DNA from: Sphingobium sp. YR768
GTDB lineage: Bacteria > Pseudomonadota > Alphaproteobacteria > Sphingomonadales > Sphingomonadaceae
Reading direction: 5' to 3'
DNA: 64,000 nt
Assembly (NCBI RefSeq): GCF_900111125.1
Contig: NZ_FOGE01000010.1
Span: forward strand, 96,407-160,406
Numbering within the stretch: the stretch's first letter is position 1; each line of letters opens with the position of its first letter. The notes beneath the pieces were generated by a model. That model was not told the origin of the DNA, ran no database searches, and saw nothing but the letters and a program-made list of their open reading frames with translations. Shown here piece after piece: positions 33,116 to 41,001 of this stretch. Made by a program: the position numbers and the translations under genes.

Positions 33116-33606
33116 GCTTTCCTCGCTTTCAGCAGCAGGGCCAAGATGGCGAGTGCGACGGCGCTGGACAAGAGGCCGTTATAGCCCGCCATCGAAATGC
33201 CGAACAGGTGCCAGGGGGCGACATCGCACCGCACGATCGGACTGGCCATGATCTGGTTGAGCAGATCGGTGGCGCTGCCCCCGGCGGGCGAAGTGGAACA
33301 GGTGGTCAGCCCTTCCCACCAGCCATATTCGACCCCCGCATGGAACAGGCCGATGAGGCCGCTTACGCCCACGGCAATACCGGCGAACCCGGCGAACAGG
33401 CCGCTGATGCAGGCGCGGCCGCGCGCGGGATAGGCGATCAGCGCCAGCGGAATCGCCGCGAAATGGGCATAACGCTGCCACCAGCACATTTCGCACGGGT
33501 GCAAGCCGCCAATATATTGGAAAGCATAGGCGCCAGCCAGCATGAGGAGTGGCGCAATCAAGGCCAGAGCGCGCGCCTTGGCGAGGGAGGGAGACAGGCT
33601 GTTCAT
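33112..33606 (-). CDS. dsbB: Disulfide bond formation protein B
   Basis: DsbB reoxidises the periplasmic oxidase DsbA and passes electrons to ubiquinone. The 164-residue protein has four membrane helices, the first cysteine pair in HPCEMCWWQRY and a second pair made of Cys in TTCSTSPAGG and Cys in IVRCDVAPW. No dsbA gene lies nearby. The start is followed by a short polar stretch, which is normal for this family. Confidence 0.93.
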   Translation of the reverse strand: MNSLSPSLAKARALALIAPLLMLAGAYAFQYIGGLHPCEMCWWQRYAHFAAIPLALIAYPARGRACISGLFAGFAGIAVGVSGLIGLFHAGVEYGWWEGLTTCSTSPAGGSATDLLNQIMASPIVRCDVAPWHLFGISMAGYNGLLSSAVALAILALLLKARKA

Positions 33607-33635
33607 GATGCCCGCTTAAACCCTCGTCCGCCTTT

Positions 33636-33704
33636 CGTCATGCTGAACTTGTTGAACGATAAGGATGTCCTTCGGTTCGGGCGCGGCCAGAACCGAAGGA
33701 CATC
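33636..33704. repeat. CGTCATGCTGAACTTGTT repeat followed by a 15-bp perfect hairpin
   Basis: CGTCATGCTGAACTTGTT at 33636-33653 recurs at 63886. After 10 bp a perfect inverted repeat begins: GATGTCCTTCGGTTC (33664-33678) and GAACCGAAGGACATC (33690-33704) around an 11-base centre. The hairpin ends 4 bp from the ctpA stop. It is not followed by a T-run on either strand, so it looks like a repeat element more than a simple terminator. Confidence 0.75.
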
Positions 33705-33707
33705 GGA

Positions 33708-35054
33708 TCATTTCGCCGCCGGCTTGCGGGCCTGCGCCTGCGCGATGGTCGCGCCCGGCGTGCTGGCGAGGCGCGAGATGGTCTTCAAGGCATAGTCGAG
33801 CTGGAAATCCTCCACGCCCTTCTTCTTCAGATCCTCGGCCGACATGGCGAAGCGTGGATCGTCCTTCGTGTCCTCTTCCAGCGCCTTGTCGTCGGTCTTG
33901 ATCTCGTTGATCAGGTGACGGCGCAGATCGCTTTCGCGGAATTTCGGTCGGTTCTTGTAATCGGGGTCGGACAGTTGCGGCACGCGGATATCCGGCTGGA
34001 TGCCGCCTTCCTGCACGCTGCGGCCCGACGGCGTATAGTAGCGCGCCGTGGTCAGCTTGAGCGCGGTCGTGCTGGACAGCGGCAACATGGTCTGGACCGA
34101 TCCCTTGCCGAAGCTGCGTTCGCCCATCACCAGCGCGCGATGCTGATCCTGCAAGGCGCCGGCCACGATTTCGGAGGCCGAGGCGGAGCCCGCATCGACC
34201 AGCACGATCACCGGCAGCCCCTTCGCATCGTCGCCGGGCTTGGCGTAATAGCGCTCGACATCGCCCTTCGCCCGGCCACGCTGCGATACGATTTCGCCCC
34301 GCTCCAGGAAGGTATCGCTGACGCTCACCGCCTCGTCCAGTAGGCCGCCGGGGTTGGAGCGCAGGTCGAGGATATAGCCGGTGGGCTTGTGGCCCAGCGA
34401 CTTGTCGATGCTGCGGATTGCCGAGCGGACGTCCGCCCCGGTGTTGGCCGAGAAGCTGACGATGTTGATGACGCCGATATTGTTCTTCACTTCCCATTTG
34501 ACGGGCTTGAGCTGAATGATCTCGCGCGTCAGGGTCAATTCGATCGGCTTGTCGCGACCGGCGCGGACCAGCGTCAGCTTCAGGCTGGTGCCCGGCGCGC
34601 CACGCATCTTGTCCACCGCCTCGTCCAGCGTGCCGCCATAGATCAACTGCCCGTCGATATGGGTGATATAGTCGCCCGCCTTGATACCCGCGCGCCAGGC
34701 GGGGGTGTCCTGCGTGGGCGCAATCACCTTGACCGCGCCATCCTCCTGCGTGACCGACAGGCCCAGGCCGCCATAGCTGCCCTCCGTCTGGGTCCGCAGA
34801 TTCTGGAAGTCGCGCGCGTCAAGGAAGCTGCTGTGCGGGTCGAGGCTGGCCAGCATGCCGTCGATCGCGCCCTTGATCAGCTTTTCATCGTCGACCTTCT
34901 CGACATAGTCGCTGCGCACCTTCTGGAACACATCCATGAATTCATCGAGCGCCTTGTAGCTCGACGCTTCCCCATCGGCGAGAGCGGCAGTCGTAGCAGG
35001 GATGAGCGCAAGCGCCCCGAGCGCAACCGCGCCCTGGAGGAAGGTGGATTTCAT
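33708..35054 (-). CDS. ctpA: Carboxyl-terminal processing protease, S41 family
   Basis: CtpA-type proteases cut periplasmic proteins near the C-terminus and often control cell-wall hydrolases. The 448-residue protein has a signal peptide, a PDZ domain (YGGLGLSVTQEDGAVKVIAP, then AGIKAGDYITHIDG) and the S41 core with Ser in DAGSASASEIVAG and Lys in GERSFGKGSVQT. The start at 35054 has AGGAC at the right distance. An EnvC-like hydrolase activator is encoded 0.7 kb upstream, a common pairing interrupted here by vapBC. Confidence 0.93.
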   Translation of the reverse strand: MKSTFLQGAVALGALALIPATTAALADGEASSYKALDEFMDVFQKVRSDYVEKVDDEKLIKGAIDGMLASLDPHSSFLDARDFQNLRTQTEGSYGGLGLSVTQEDGAVKVIAPTQDTPAWRAGIKAGDYITHIDGQLIYGGTLDEAVDKMRGAPGTSLKLTLVRAGRDKPIELTLTREIIQLKPVKWEVKNNIGVINIVSFSANTGADVRSAIRSIDKSLGHKPTGYILDLRSNPGGLLDEAVSVSDTFLERGEIVSQRGRAKGDVERYYAKPGDDAKGLPVIVLVDAGSASASEIVAGALQDQHRALVMGERSFGKGSVQTMLPLSSTTALKLTTARYYTPSGRSVQEGGIQPDIRVPQLSDPDYKNRPKFRESDLRRHLINEIKTDDKALEEDTKDDPRFAMSAEDLKKKGVEDFQLDYALKTISRLASTPGATIAQAQARKPAAK

Positions 35055-35158
35055 GGCTGTCCTAGATTCCGGCATCTGATCCCCGATATAGGCCGATTCG
35101 CGTGCCAACGCAAAAGCGCGCTTCGATGGAGTGTCGCGCAGGGTCGATGAGCGTCGGG

Positions 35159-35536
35159 TTAATGGGGCCGATCAGATTGAAAGGCGATGCCCAGACAAGC
35201 GGCAGCATCATGCAGTCTGCGATCCCGCGTCCATAATTTTGCGCCAGGCATCAACCGGGTGGACGCCAGCAGATGCGAATCGAGATAGCCAATGCCCAGA
35301 TCGAAAAGCGTCGCTTTCTCGATCAGCAATCTTACCTCGCCATGGTCCGCTTCAATTGCCTGGGGCAGATCATCAAGCATCTCCAGAACGTCCTGCCGTC
35401 GCCGCAAGCTACCCATGGCAATCTCTCCGGTGACGAGGGCATGTCCAAGAACTTGGCCATCATTGAGCAGCGCTTGCAACAGCGGGTTTTCACTGCGCAG
35501 ATGGTCAATCCATATCGAGCTATCGATCAGGATCAC
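35159..35536 (-). CDS. vapC: VapC-type PIN-domain toxin
   Basis: This 125-residue PIN-domain ribonuclease carries the acidic residues of the active site: Asp in MILIDSSIWIDHL, Glu in VTGEIAMGSL, and Asp residues in GYLDSHLLAS and TRDRRLHDAA. VapC toxins cleave RNA, often initiator tRNA or rRNA. The gene overlaps the antitoxin gene by 4 bp. Two low-GC genes set between ctpA and envC suggest insertion into a housekeeping operon. Confidence 0.92.
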   Translation of the reverse strand: MILIDSSIWIDHLRSENPLLQALLNDGQVLGHALVTGEIAMGSLRRRQDVLEMLDDLPQAIEADHGEVRLLIEKATLFDLGIGYLDSHLLASTRLMPGAKLWTRDRRLHDAAACLGIAFQSDRPH

Positions 35537-35733
35537 GGCATGGGTGAACGACGACGGGGTGCTGCCTTGGCATCGGGGTCAGAGCCGCCCAAAAGGGCAA
35601 GGCGCCGCGCTGCTTCGCGGTTCACCAATGCTTTGAGCGCTTCCCGCAGCAGTGCCGATTTTTCGGTGAGGCCAGTATATTGCTGGGCCTTCGCCATAAG
35701 TTCGTCATCAAGAACGACGGTTGTGCGCATCAT
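35533..35733 (-). CDS. vapB: VapB-type antitoxin
   Basis: This 66-residue protein begins MMRTTVVLDDELMAKAQQYT, a ribbon-helix-helix DNA-binding start typical of the VapB (DUF2191) group. A C-terminal basic tail should bind the toxin. GGAGAAAAG precedes the two adjacent ATG codons at 35733 and 35730. The longer frame from 35766 adds an unrelated hydrophobic piece. The pair probably autoregulates through the AT-rich DNA just upstream. Confidence 0.88.
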   Translation of the reverse strand: MMRTTVVLDDELMAKAQQYTGLTEKSALLREALKALVNREAARRLALLGGSDPDAKAAPRRRSPMP

Positions 35734-35786
35734 CTTTTCTCCGCAAGGCACAAAAATTAGCATCAAATGATGCCGTCTTCAATACC

Positions 35787-37022
35787 TCACCCCAGCCCCA
35801 CCAGCGGCACGATATCCACCGGGCGTCCGTTGCGACGCAGTTCGACGGTGATGTTCGGGCGTTCGGGGCCGGTGATGCCGACGGGGTCGCCCTGGCGCAC
35901 GCTGTCGCCGACCTGCGCGGTCACGCGGTGGAGGCCGGTGATCAGGGTGGTCCAGCCCTGGCCATGGTCGATGATCAATATCTGGCCATAGTCGCGATAG
36001 GGACCGGCAAAGGCGACGCGACCCGCCGTGGGGGCGATCGCCTGCGCGCCGGGCTGCGTCACAAGTGTCAGGCCGCGCGAGCGGACGCCGCCGTCATTCA
36101 CCTCGCCCATGCCGGTGACGAGCTGGCCGATCACCGGCAGGCGATAGGGTGGCGGGCCATCGGCGGCGTTTTCGCGTTCGGGCGCGGGGGCGGCGGCCTG
36201 ATCGGGGCGGGCAGGGCGCAGCAGCGGGCCGGACAGGGCGGCCAGCCGGTCGCGCAAATCGCCGGCTTCCTCCAGCCGGTCCATCAGGTCGACGATGTCG
36301 CGAGCCCGCTCGCCCAGCGCCAGCGCGCGTTCGCTCTCCAGCCCCGCATTGGCGCGATAGTCGCGGGCGGCGACGCGCTTTTGCGCTTCGAGGGCGGCAA
36401 GCGCGGTCTGGCGATCCTTGCGGTCGGCCTGCGCCTTGCCCAGCGCATCGGCGGCCTGCTGGGCGGTGGCGCGCAGGGCGCGGCTCTTGTCCAGTTCCTG
36501 CCGCAGACCTGCGGTGCGTTGCTGGATCACCGGCAGGATCTGGCCCAGCACCGCGCGCATATGCACGGCATCGGCCACCGATCCGGGCTGGACCAGCGCC
36601 AAGGCAAGCGGACGCCGGGCCATCATCTGGAGCGCAGCGGTCAGCCGGACCACGGGCTCCTGTTTGGCCGCAAGGCGCGCGGCCTGCGCGCGTTGCAACC
36701 GGGCGATGATGGCGATGCGGGCCTGCGCCGCCTGAATATCCGCCTCCGCCTGCTGGATGCGGGCAGCGACGGCGGCGGCGCGGCGACGGGCCTGTTCGGC
36801 TTCGTCGCGGGCGGCGCCGGCCTGTTGGTCGAGGCGCGCGGAGCGGTCGCGCGCTTCGTCCGACTGGCGGCGGGCGTTTTTGAGCGCCTGCTGTTCCTGC
36901 GCCAGCGTAGTGCCGGCGGTGCCGGACAGGATGATGGCGCTGTCGTCGGCGGCGGGCAGGCGCGTGGCGGCGAGAGCCAGAAGGCCCGCCAGTCCGCCAG
37001 CGATGAGGAGATTGCGCTTCAC
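35787..37022 (-). CDS. EnvC-like murein hydrolase activator (degenerate M23 domain)
   Basis: This 411-residue protein has a signal peptide, a long coiled coil (about 40-260, rich in Ala, Arg, Gln, Glu) and a C-terminal LytM/M23 domain. In active M23 enzymes the zinc ligands lie in HxGxD and HxH; here the corresponding places read RSRGLTLV and NITVEL. The domain is therefore degenerate, as in EnvC, and should activate amidases and not cut peptidoglycan itself. The neighbours rlmH, rsfS and nadD follow the order known from related genomes. Confidence 0.88.
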   Translation of the reverse strand: MKRNLLIAGGLAGLLALAATRLPAADDSAIILSGTAGTTLAQEQQALKNARRQSDEARDRSARLDQQAGAARDEAEQARRRAAAVAARIQQAEADIQAAQARIAIIARLQRAQAARLAAKQEPVVRLTAALQMMARRPLALALVQPGSVADAVHMRAVLGQILPVIQQRTAGLRQELDKSRALRATAQQAADALGKAQADRKDRQTALAALEAQKRVAARDYRANAGLESERALALGERARDIVDLMDRLEEAGDLRDRLAALSGPLLRPARPDQAAAPAPERENAADGPPPYRLPVIGQLVTGMGEVNDGGVRSRGLTLVTQPGAQAIAPTAGRVAFAGPYRDYGQILIIDHGQGWTTLITGLHRVTAQVGDSVRQGDPVGITGPERPNITVELRRNGRPVDIVPLVGLG

Positions 37023-37074
37023 CCGATGCCCTGCCTTATTTCGCCCTGACTAGGCGGAAAGCAGGCGGCTTTCT

Positions 37075-37154
37075 AGCGGCGAACGTCGTTCGCCGCTCTT
37101 TCTTTTGTTGGTCGCATTCTGCGAGTCGTCGGCTGTGCCAGCCGACTCCAGAAT
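37075..37154. repeat. Two adjacent hairpins between the EnvC-like gene and rlmH
   Basis: AGCGGCGAAC (37075-37084) and GTTCGCCGCT (37088-37097) form a tight 10-bp stem. A second imperfect hairpin follows, with outer arms ATTCTG (37116-37121) and CAGAAT, and inner arms around CGGCTG-TGC-CAGCCG, ending at 37154. The second ends 3 bp from the rlmH stop. Neither has a clear T-run on the minus strand, so they may be repeat elements or message-stabilising structures. Confidence 0.6.
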
Positions 37155-37157
37155 GCT

Positions 37158-37580
37158 TCAGCCTTCGCGATGATAGGGGTGGTTGGAGAGGATGGAGCAG
37201 GCGCGCCAGAGCTGTTCGGCCAGCATCGCGCGGGCCATCATGTGCGGCCAGGTCATCGCGCCAAAAGCGATCAGCAGATCGGCATTGGCCCGGTCGGCAT
37301 CATCGAAGCCGTCCGCCGCGCCGATCAGGAAGCGGCATTCGCGCGTGCCTGCGTCGCGCCAGCCCTCGATCCGGCGAGCGAAATCCATGGAGCCGAGCTG
37401 TTTGCCCTTTTCGTCCAGCATGACCGTGACGGTGCCGGGGCCGACGGGGGGCAGCTTGCCACCCCGGTCGGGCATTTCGGTGATCTTGTGCGGCATGGTC
37501 AGCCGCTTGACATAGCGGTCGACCAGTTCGGCCTCGGGCGATCGCCCGATCTTGCCGCGCGCGATGATGTGGAGGAGCAT
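37158..37580 (-). CDS. rlmH: 23S rRNA pseudouridine-1915 N3-methyltransferase
   Basis: RlmH methylates pseudouridine 1915 in helix 69 of 23S rRNA on 70S ribosomes. The 140-residue SPOUT-family protein starts MLLHIIARGKIG, has the knot region CRFLIGAADGFDD and ends with the hallmark LSNHPYHREG. The start at 37580 fits the family; four extra residues to 37592 are unlikely. It follows rsfS, from which it is separated by a long repeat. Confidence 0.95.
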   Translation of the reverse strand: MLLHIIARGKIGRSPEAELVDRYVKRLTMPHKITEMPDRGGKLPPVGPGTVTVMLDEKGKQLGSMDFARRIEGWRDAGTRECRFLIGAADGFDDADRANADLLIAFGAMTWPHMMARAMLAEQLWRACSILSNHPYHREG

Positions 37581-37596
37581 AGCTACACCCAAGCCC

Positions 37597-37707
37597 GTTC
37601 GCCCTGAGCTTGTCGAAGGGCTCGGCCGACCGCAAGGGAGGCCACTTCGCTTCGCTCAGTGCAGGGCTTCGACTTCGCTCTCCTGAGCTTGTCGAAGGTC
37701 CGAACGG
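37597..37707. repeat. GTTCGCCCTGAGC-type intergenic repeat, copy 2
   Basis: The element begins GTTCGCCCTGAGCTTGTCG, has the central stretch CGGCCGACCGCAAGGGAGG then CACTTCGCTTCGCTCAG shared with the copies at 40833 and 42967, and ends GAGCTTGTCGAAGGTCCG then AACGG. Direct and inverted GAGC..GTCGAAGG units could fold into a long stem-loop. It fills the rsfS-rlmH spacer. Confidence 0.85.
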
Positions 37708-37719
37708 TCGTTTATATTC

Positions 37720-38109
37720 TCAGGCGTTGCCCGCGACCGGTGCGTCGACGAAGCCCCACATCCGTTCCAGATTGTAGAAGCTGCGCACTTCCGGCTTGAA
37801 CAGATGGACGATCACGTCGCCGGCATCGATCAGCACCCAATCGGCGACGGGCAGGCCTTCGACCCGTGCGGAGCGGCCCGTTTCCTTCTTGATGCGTTCG
37901 GCGAGGTGCTGGGCCATGGCCGCGACCTGGCGCGACGAACGGCCGCTCGCGATCACCATATGATCGGCGATGCTGCTCTTGCCTTCCAGCGGGATGGAGA
38001 TGGTTTCCTGTGCCTGATCGTCGTCGAGCGACTGCATGACGATGGCGTGCAGGGCGGCCACGGATTCTGCGCCAAGCGCGGTATCGTTGGCAGGGGCGAG
38101 GTTAGTCAA
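37720..38109 (-). CDS. rsfS: Ribosome silencing factor
   Basis: RsfS binds uL14 on the large ribosomal subunit and blocks subunit joining when nutrients are short. The 129-residue protein has the family segments DHMVIASGRSSRQVAAMA, RVEGLPVADWVLIDAGDVIV and HLFKPEVRSFYNLERMW. It lies between nadD and rlmH, the standard place for this gene in proteobacteria. Confidence 0.95.
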   Translation of the reverse strand: MTNLAPANDTALGAESVAALHAIVMQSLDDDQAQETISIPLEGKSSIADHMVIASGRSSRQVAAMAQHLAERIKKETGRSARVEGLPVADWVLIDAGDVIVHLFKPEVRSFYNLERMWGFVDAPVAGNA

Positions 38110-38184
38110 TTAAGCTCCAATCTGTTTGTGCTGGCCGCATTTCCGAGCCGGATGCCCGCCTGCGGCGGTCCTCCTCGAAATGCT

Positions 38185-38814
38185 TCATACGACCAACCGG
38201 CGCGTGAGCGGATCGCGCACACACGTTGCTTCATATTCGCGATGCCAGAGGGGGTCCGCCTGCCGCAGCAGGGTCGCCGATCTTGGATCAGGGCGAAAGC
38301 GCAATAGCACGAGCGCCGGTGGTCTCCAATTCGTCCAGTCTGCACTCTGGCGCGCGGACCGGACGAAGCGCCGCAGCCAGCTCATGGCCACAGAGCCACG
38401 GGCAGCCTCATTATAGCCCGGACGGGCGATTACGGCAATGGGCATTTGTCGGGCGATGCCACGCCAGTCGCGCCACTGGCCAAATTGCGCCAGATTGTCC
38501 GCCCCCATCAGCCAGATGAAGCGGTGGCGGGGGTAGCGTCCGGTCAGCGCGCGGAGCGTGTCGATGGTGTAGCGGGTGCGCAAATGCCGCTCGATCGCGG
38601 TGGCGCGAATCGGGGCGCGACGGGCGACCTTGCGGGCATGAGCGAGGCGGGCGGGTAGCGGGGCCATGCCCTTGGCGGGTTTCAGCGGATTGCCGGGCGA
38701 AACGAGCCACCAGATTTCATCGAGATCGAGCGCGTCTTTGGCAAAGAGCGAAATGGCGCGATGCCCGCCATGGGCCGGATTGAAGGAGCCGCCGAGCAGG
38801 CCGATGCGTTTCAT
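38185..38814 (-). CDS. nadD: Nicotinate-nucleotide adenylyltransferase
   Basis: NadD joins ATP and nicotinate mononucleotide to make the precursor of NAD. The 209-residue protein starts MKRIGLLGGSFNPAHGGHRA, with the nucleotidyltransferase (H/T)xGH motif, and contains RYTIDTLRALTGRYP and FIWLMGADNLAQF. The start at 38814 was chosen because the motif must be near the N-terminus. The spacer to its right (38815-39033) is AT-rich in the middle, with a minus-strand TATAAT at 38966 to 38961, and may hold its promoter. Confidence 0.95.
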   Translation of the reverse strand: MKRIGLLGGSFNPAHGGHRAISLFAKDALDLDEIWWLVSPGNPLKPAKGMAPLPARLAHARKVARRAPIRATAIERHLRTRYTIDTLRALTGRYPRHRFIWLMGADNLAQFGQWRDWRGIARQMPIAVIARPGYNEAARGSVAMSWLRRFVRSARQSADWTNWRPPALVLLRFRPDPRSATLLRQADPLWHREYEATCVRDPLTRRLVV

Positions 38815-39033
38815 GACGCTGCCATGCCAGCGCCGGGGCGGGGCGGCAATGGGCCGCGGGCGCGCGCCGGGGCTGCATCGGGGCGGCGGGCGATAGGAAC
38901 ATGCGCGCTTAACTTCGCATATTTCCCGCAAATTTCGACATTATGAAACAAAAGTTGGAAATTATAGTACGCAGGGCATAATCCGCTGGACCGTGCATCG
39001 CTTATAGAGCGCACCGCTGAAATAGGACAGATT

Positions 39034-39207
39034 TCAGCAGCCCATCCCGGCCTTGCGGCGGCGCTGATAGGGGATCTTGTTCAGTTGCGCGATCAGGTCC
39101 GCAAAGGGATCGTCGCGCACGGGGCGGTCTTTTCCGATCGGGGGCCGATCCGGGATCGGGACGGTGCGCCGACGCAGCGGGCGGCGCCCCAGCAGGGCCT
39201 TCCACAT
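39034..39207 (-). CDS. Small basic protein of 57 residues
   Basis: An ATG at 39207 with AGGAGAG five bases ahead opens a 58-codon frame ending in TGA at 39034. The product begins MWKALLGRRPLRRRTVPIPD and ends DLIAQLNKIPYQRRRKAGMGC. It is rich in Arg and Pro, with a terminal Cys. The strong ribosome binding site and GC-rich third positions favour a real gene; I do not recognise the family. It is probably cytoplasmic and might bind nucleic acid or ribosomes, which is a guess from charge. Confidence 0.55.
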   Translation of the reverse strand: MWKALLGRRPLRRRTVPIPDRPPIGKDRPVRDDPFADLIAQLNKIPYQRRRKAGMGC

Positions 39208-39289
39208 GATGCTCTCCTGTCCGCGACCACGGGGGATTATGGTCGCTTATAGAGAAGATACGCGGCGGCGGCGGGCTTGTTCCGTTCTT

Positions 39290-40804
39290 TTATTCGGCGG
39301 CGGGCAGCGCCTTTGCCTCGTCCGCCTGCGCGTCGCGGGCGATCACGTCCAGCGGCTCGACCGTCTCAATTTCCTTGCCGCCGGTTTCGATGTCGAGATC
39401 GCGGAACTTGCGGCCGGTGGAAAGGACGCGGCTTTCGAAGCTGCCGATGAAGCTGTTATAGTTGGACACAGCGCTGTTGAGGCCGGAGCCGAGCTTGCGC
39501 AAATGGCCGGCCGCGACCGCAAGCCGCTCGTACAATTCCTTGCCCAGATGGCCGACCTGCTGCGCCTGTTCCTGCATCTTGGCCTGCCGCCAATGGCCCG
39601 CCAGCGTACGGGCGAGGGGGAGGAAGGTGGCGGGGCCGCAGATGATGACGCGATTCTTGGCGGCGCGTTCCCACAGGTCCATGTCCGCCTCCAGCGCGGC
39701 GGTGACGAAATTGTCGCCGGGGACATACATGATGACGAAGTCGGGCGCCTTGTCGAACTGTTCCCAATAGGCCTTGCGCCCCAGCGCGTCGGCATGGGTG
39801 CGCATGGCGCGGGCATGGTCGAGCATATGGGCGTCGCGCAGCGCCGGATCGACCTGATCGACGGCATTCAGATAGGCGACGAGCGAGCATTTGACGTCCA
39901 CCACCATCTGCTGGTCGCCCGGCAGATTGATGATGAAGTCGGGTCGCATCCGGCCATCTTCGACCGCGACCGATACTTCCTCCTGAAAATCCACGAAGGG
40001 GGAGAGGCCGGCGGTCTCGATCAGATTCTTGAACTGCTGTTCGCCCCAGCGGCCGCGCGTCTTGGGCGCGGCGCGGAGCGCATTGACCAGCTTGGCCGTC
40101 TCCTCGCGCACCTGTCCCTGCCCCAGATGCACCTGCTGCACCGCCTCACGCAGTTCGGCATAGCTGCCGACGCGATCCTTCTCGACGCGGGCGAGCCCTT
40201 CCTCATAGCGTTTCAGCGTGGTTTCGACCGGATTGAGCAGGGTCTTGAGCTGCGCCTCGCTCTTCTCATTGGCCTGGGCGAAGCGCTGGTCGGCGCGGGT
40301 CAGGAACTGGGTCTGGGCCTGGTCGAGCAATTTGCTGCCAATCTCGCTGAACTGGGCGGAAAGCTGTTCCTTCGCGTCCTTCAGGGCGGCGATCTGCTGT
40401 TCGAACGCGCGGGTGCGGGCTTCGATGTCGGATTTGAGGCCGGCCAGTTCGCGCAGGGCGGCTTCGCGTTCGGTCTGGATCGCCTCGATCCGATGGGCGG
40501 CGGCGGCCTGTAGCGCGTCTACCTTCTCGCTGGCGGCAAGCTGGGCCGATTCCAGCCGCTGGTCGGCCGCGTGCAGCGCCGATTCGACCCGGGCGATCTG
40601 GGCATGGCCCTGCGTCACCCGTTCCTGCTCCACCGCCAGTTCGGCGATGGCGGCGTTGCGCTGGGCGGCGGCGAGGTCGAGTTTCGTGGCCAGATCGGCC
40701 TTCTCGGCGGCGAGCGGCGCCAGCGCCCTGCCCTTGAGCAGCCAGCCGACGGCAAGGCCGATCAGCAGCGCGATGACGATCAGAAGGGCGGTCAGGCTGT
40801 CCAT
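39290..40804 (-). CDS. rmuC: DNA recombination protein RmuC
   Basis: RmuC is a predicted nuclease-fold protein that limits DNA inversion and rearrangement. The 504-residue protein has an N-terminal membrane helix (LTALLIVIALLIGLAVGWLL), a coiled coil to about residue 190 and the RmuC domain (RGRWGEQQFKNLIETAGL, VDVKCSLVAYLNA, YVPGDNFVTAALEAD). The start at 40804 is the family start. The longer frame reaching 40882 is only an intergenic repeat read as protein. Confidence 0.92.
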   Translation of the reverse strand: MDSLTALLIVIALLIGLAVGWLLKGRALAPLAAEKADLATKLDLAAAQRNAAIAELAVEQERVTQGHAQIARVESALHAADQRLESAQLAASEKVDALQAAAAHRIEAIQTEREAALRELAGLKSDIEARTRAFEQQIAALKDAKEQLSAQFSEIGSKLLDQAQTQFLTRADQRFAQANEKSEAQLKTLLNPVETTLKRYEEGLARVEKDRVGSYAELREAVQQVHLGQGQVREETAKLVNALRAAPKTRGRWGEQQFKNLIETAGLSPFVDFQEEVSVAVEDGRMRPDFIINLPGDQQMVVDVKCSLVAYLNAVDQVDPALRDAHMLDHARAMRTHADALGRKAYWEQFDKAPDFVIMYVPGDNFVTAALEADMDLWERAAKNRVIICGPATFLPLARTLAGHWRQAKMQEQAQQVGHLGKELYERLAVAAGHLRKLGSGLNSAVSNYNSFIGSFESRVLSTGRKFRDLDIETGGKEIETVEPLDVIARDAQADEAKALPAAE

Positions 40805-40832
40805 GGGATTTGCTTTAACCTCATTAGGCTCC

Positions 40833-40928
40833 GTTCGCCCTGAGCGAAGTCGACGGGCTGGACCGACCGAAAGGGAGGTCACTTCGCTTCGCTCAGTAGA
40901 GGGCTTCGACTTCGCTCAGCCCGAACGG
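40833..40928. repeat. GTTCGCCCTGAGC-type intergenic repeat, copy 3
   Basis: The element starts GTTCGCCCTGAGCGAAGTCG, contains GACCGACCGAAAGGGAGG then TCACTTCGCTTCGCTCAG, and ends GACTTCGCTCAGCCCGAACG then G. The ends are inverted relative to each other, so the whole element can form a long imperfect hairpin. The remaining DNA to 41001 shows no gene. Confidence 0.85.
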
Positions 40929-41001
40929 TGTTTTCTATTATTGGATGGTGTCTAGAACGAAACGGGAACCTAAACGCCTCCCGTCTTCCCCGCAAGTATG
41001 A

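Noticed and set aside
35787..37022. Active M23 endopeptidase
   Set aside because: The zinc-ligand motifs HxGxD and HxH are missing at the aligned places, so an EnvC-like activator is more likely.
40805..40882. Extended start of RmuC
   Set aside because: The extra residues come from the intergenic repeat at 40833 read as protein, and the family starts with the membrane helix encoded from 40804.
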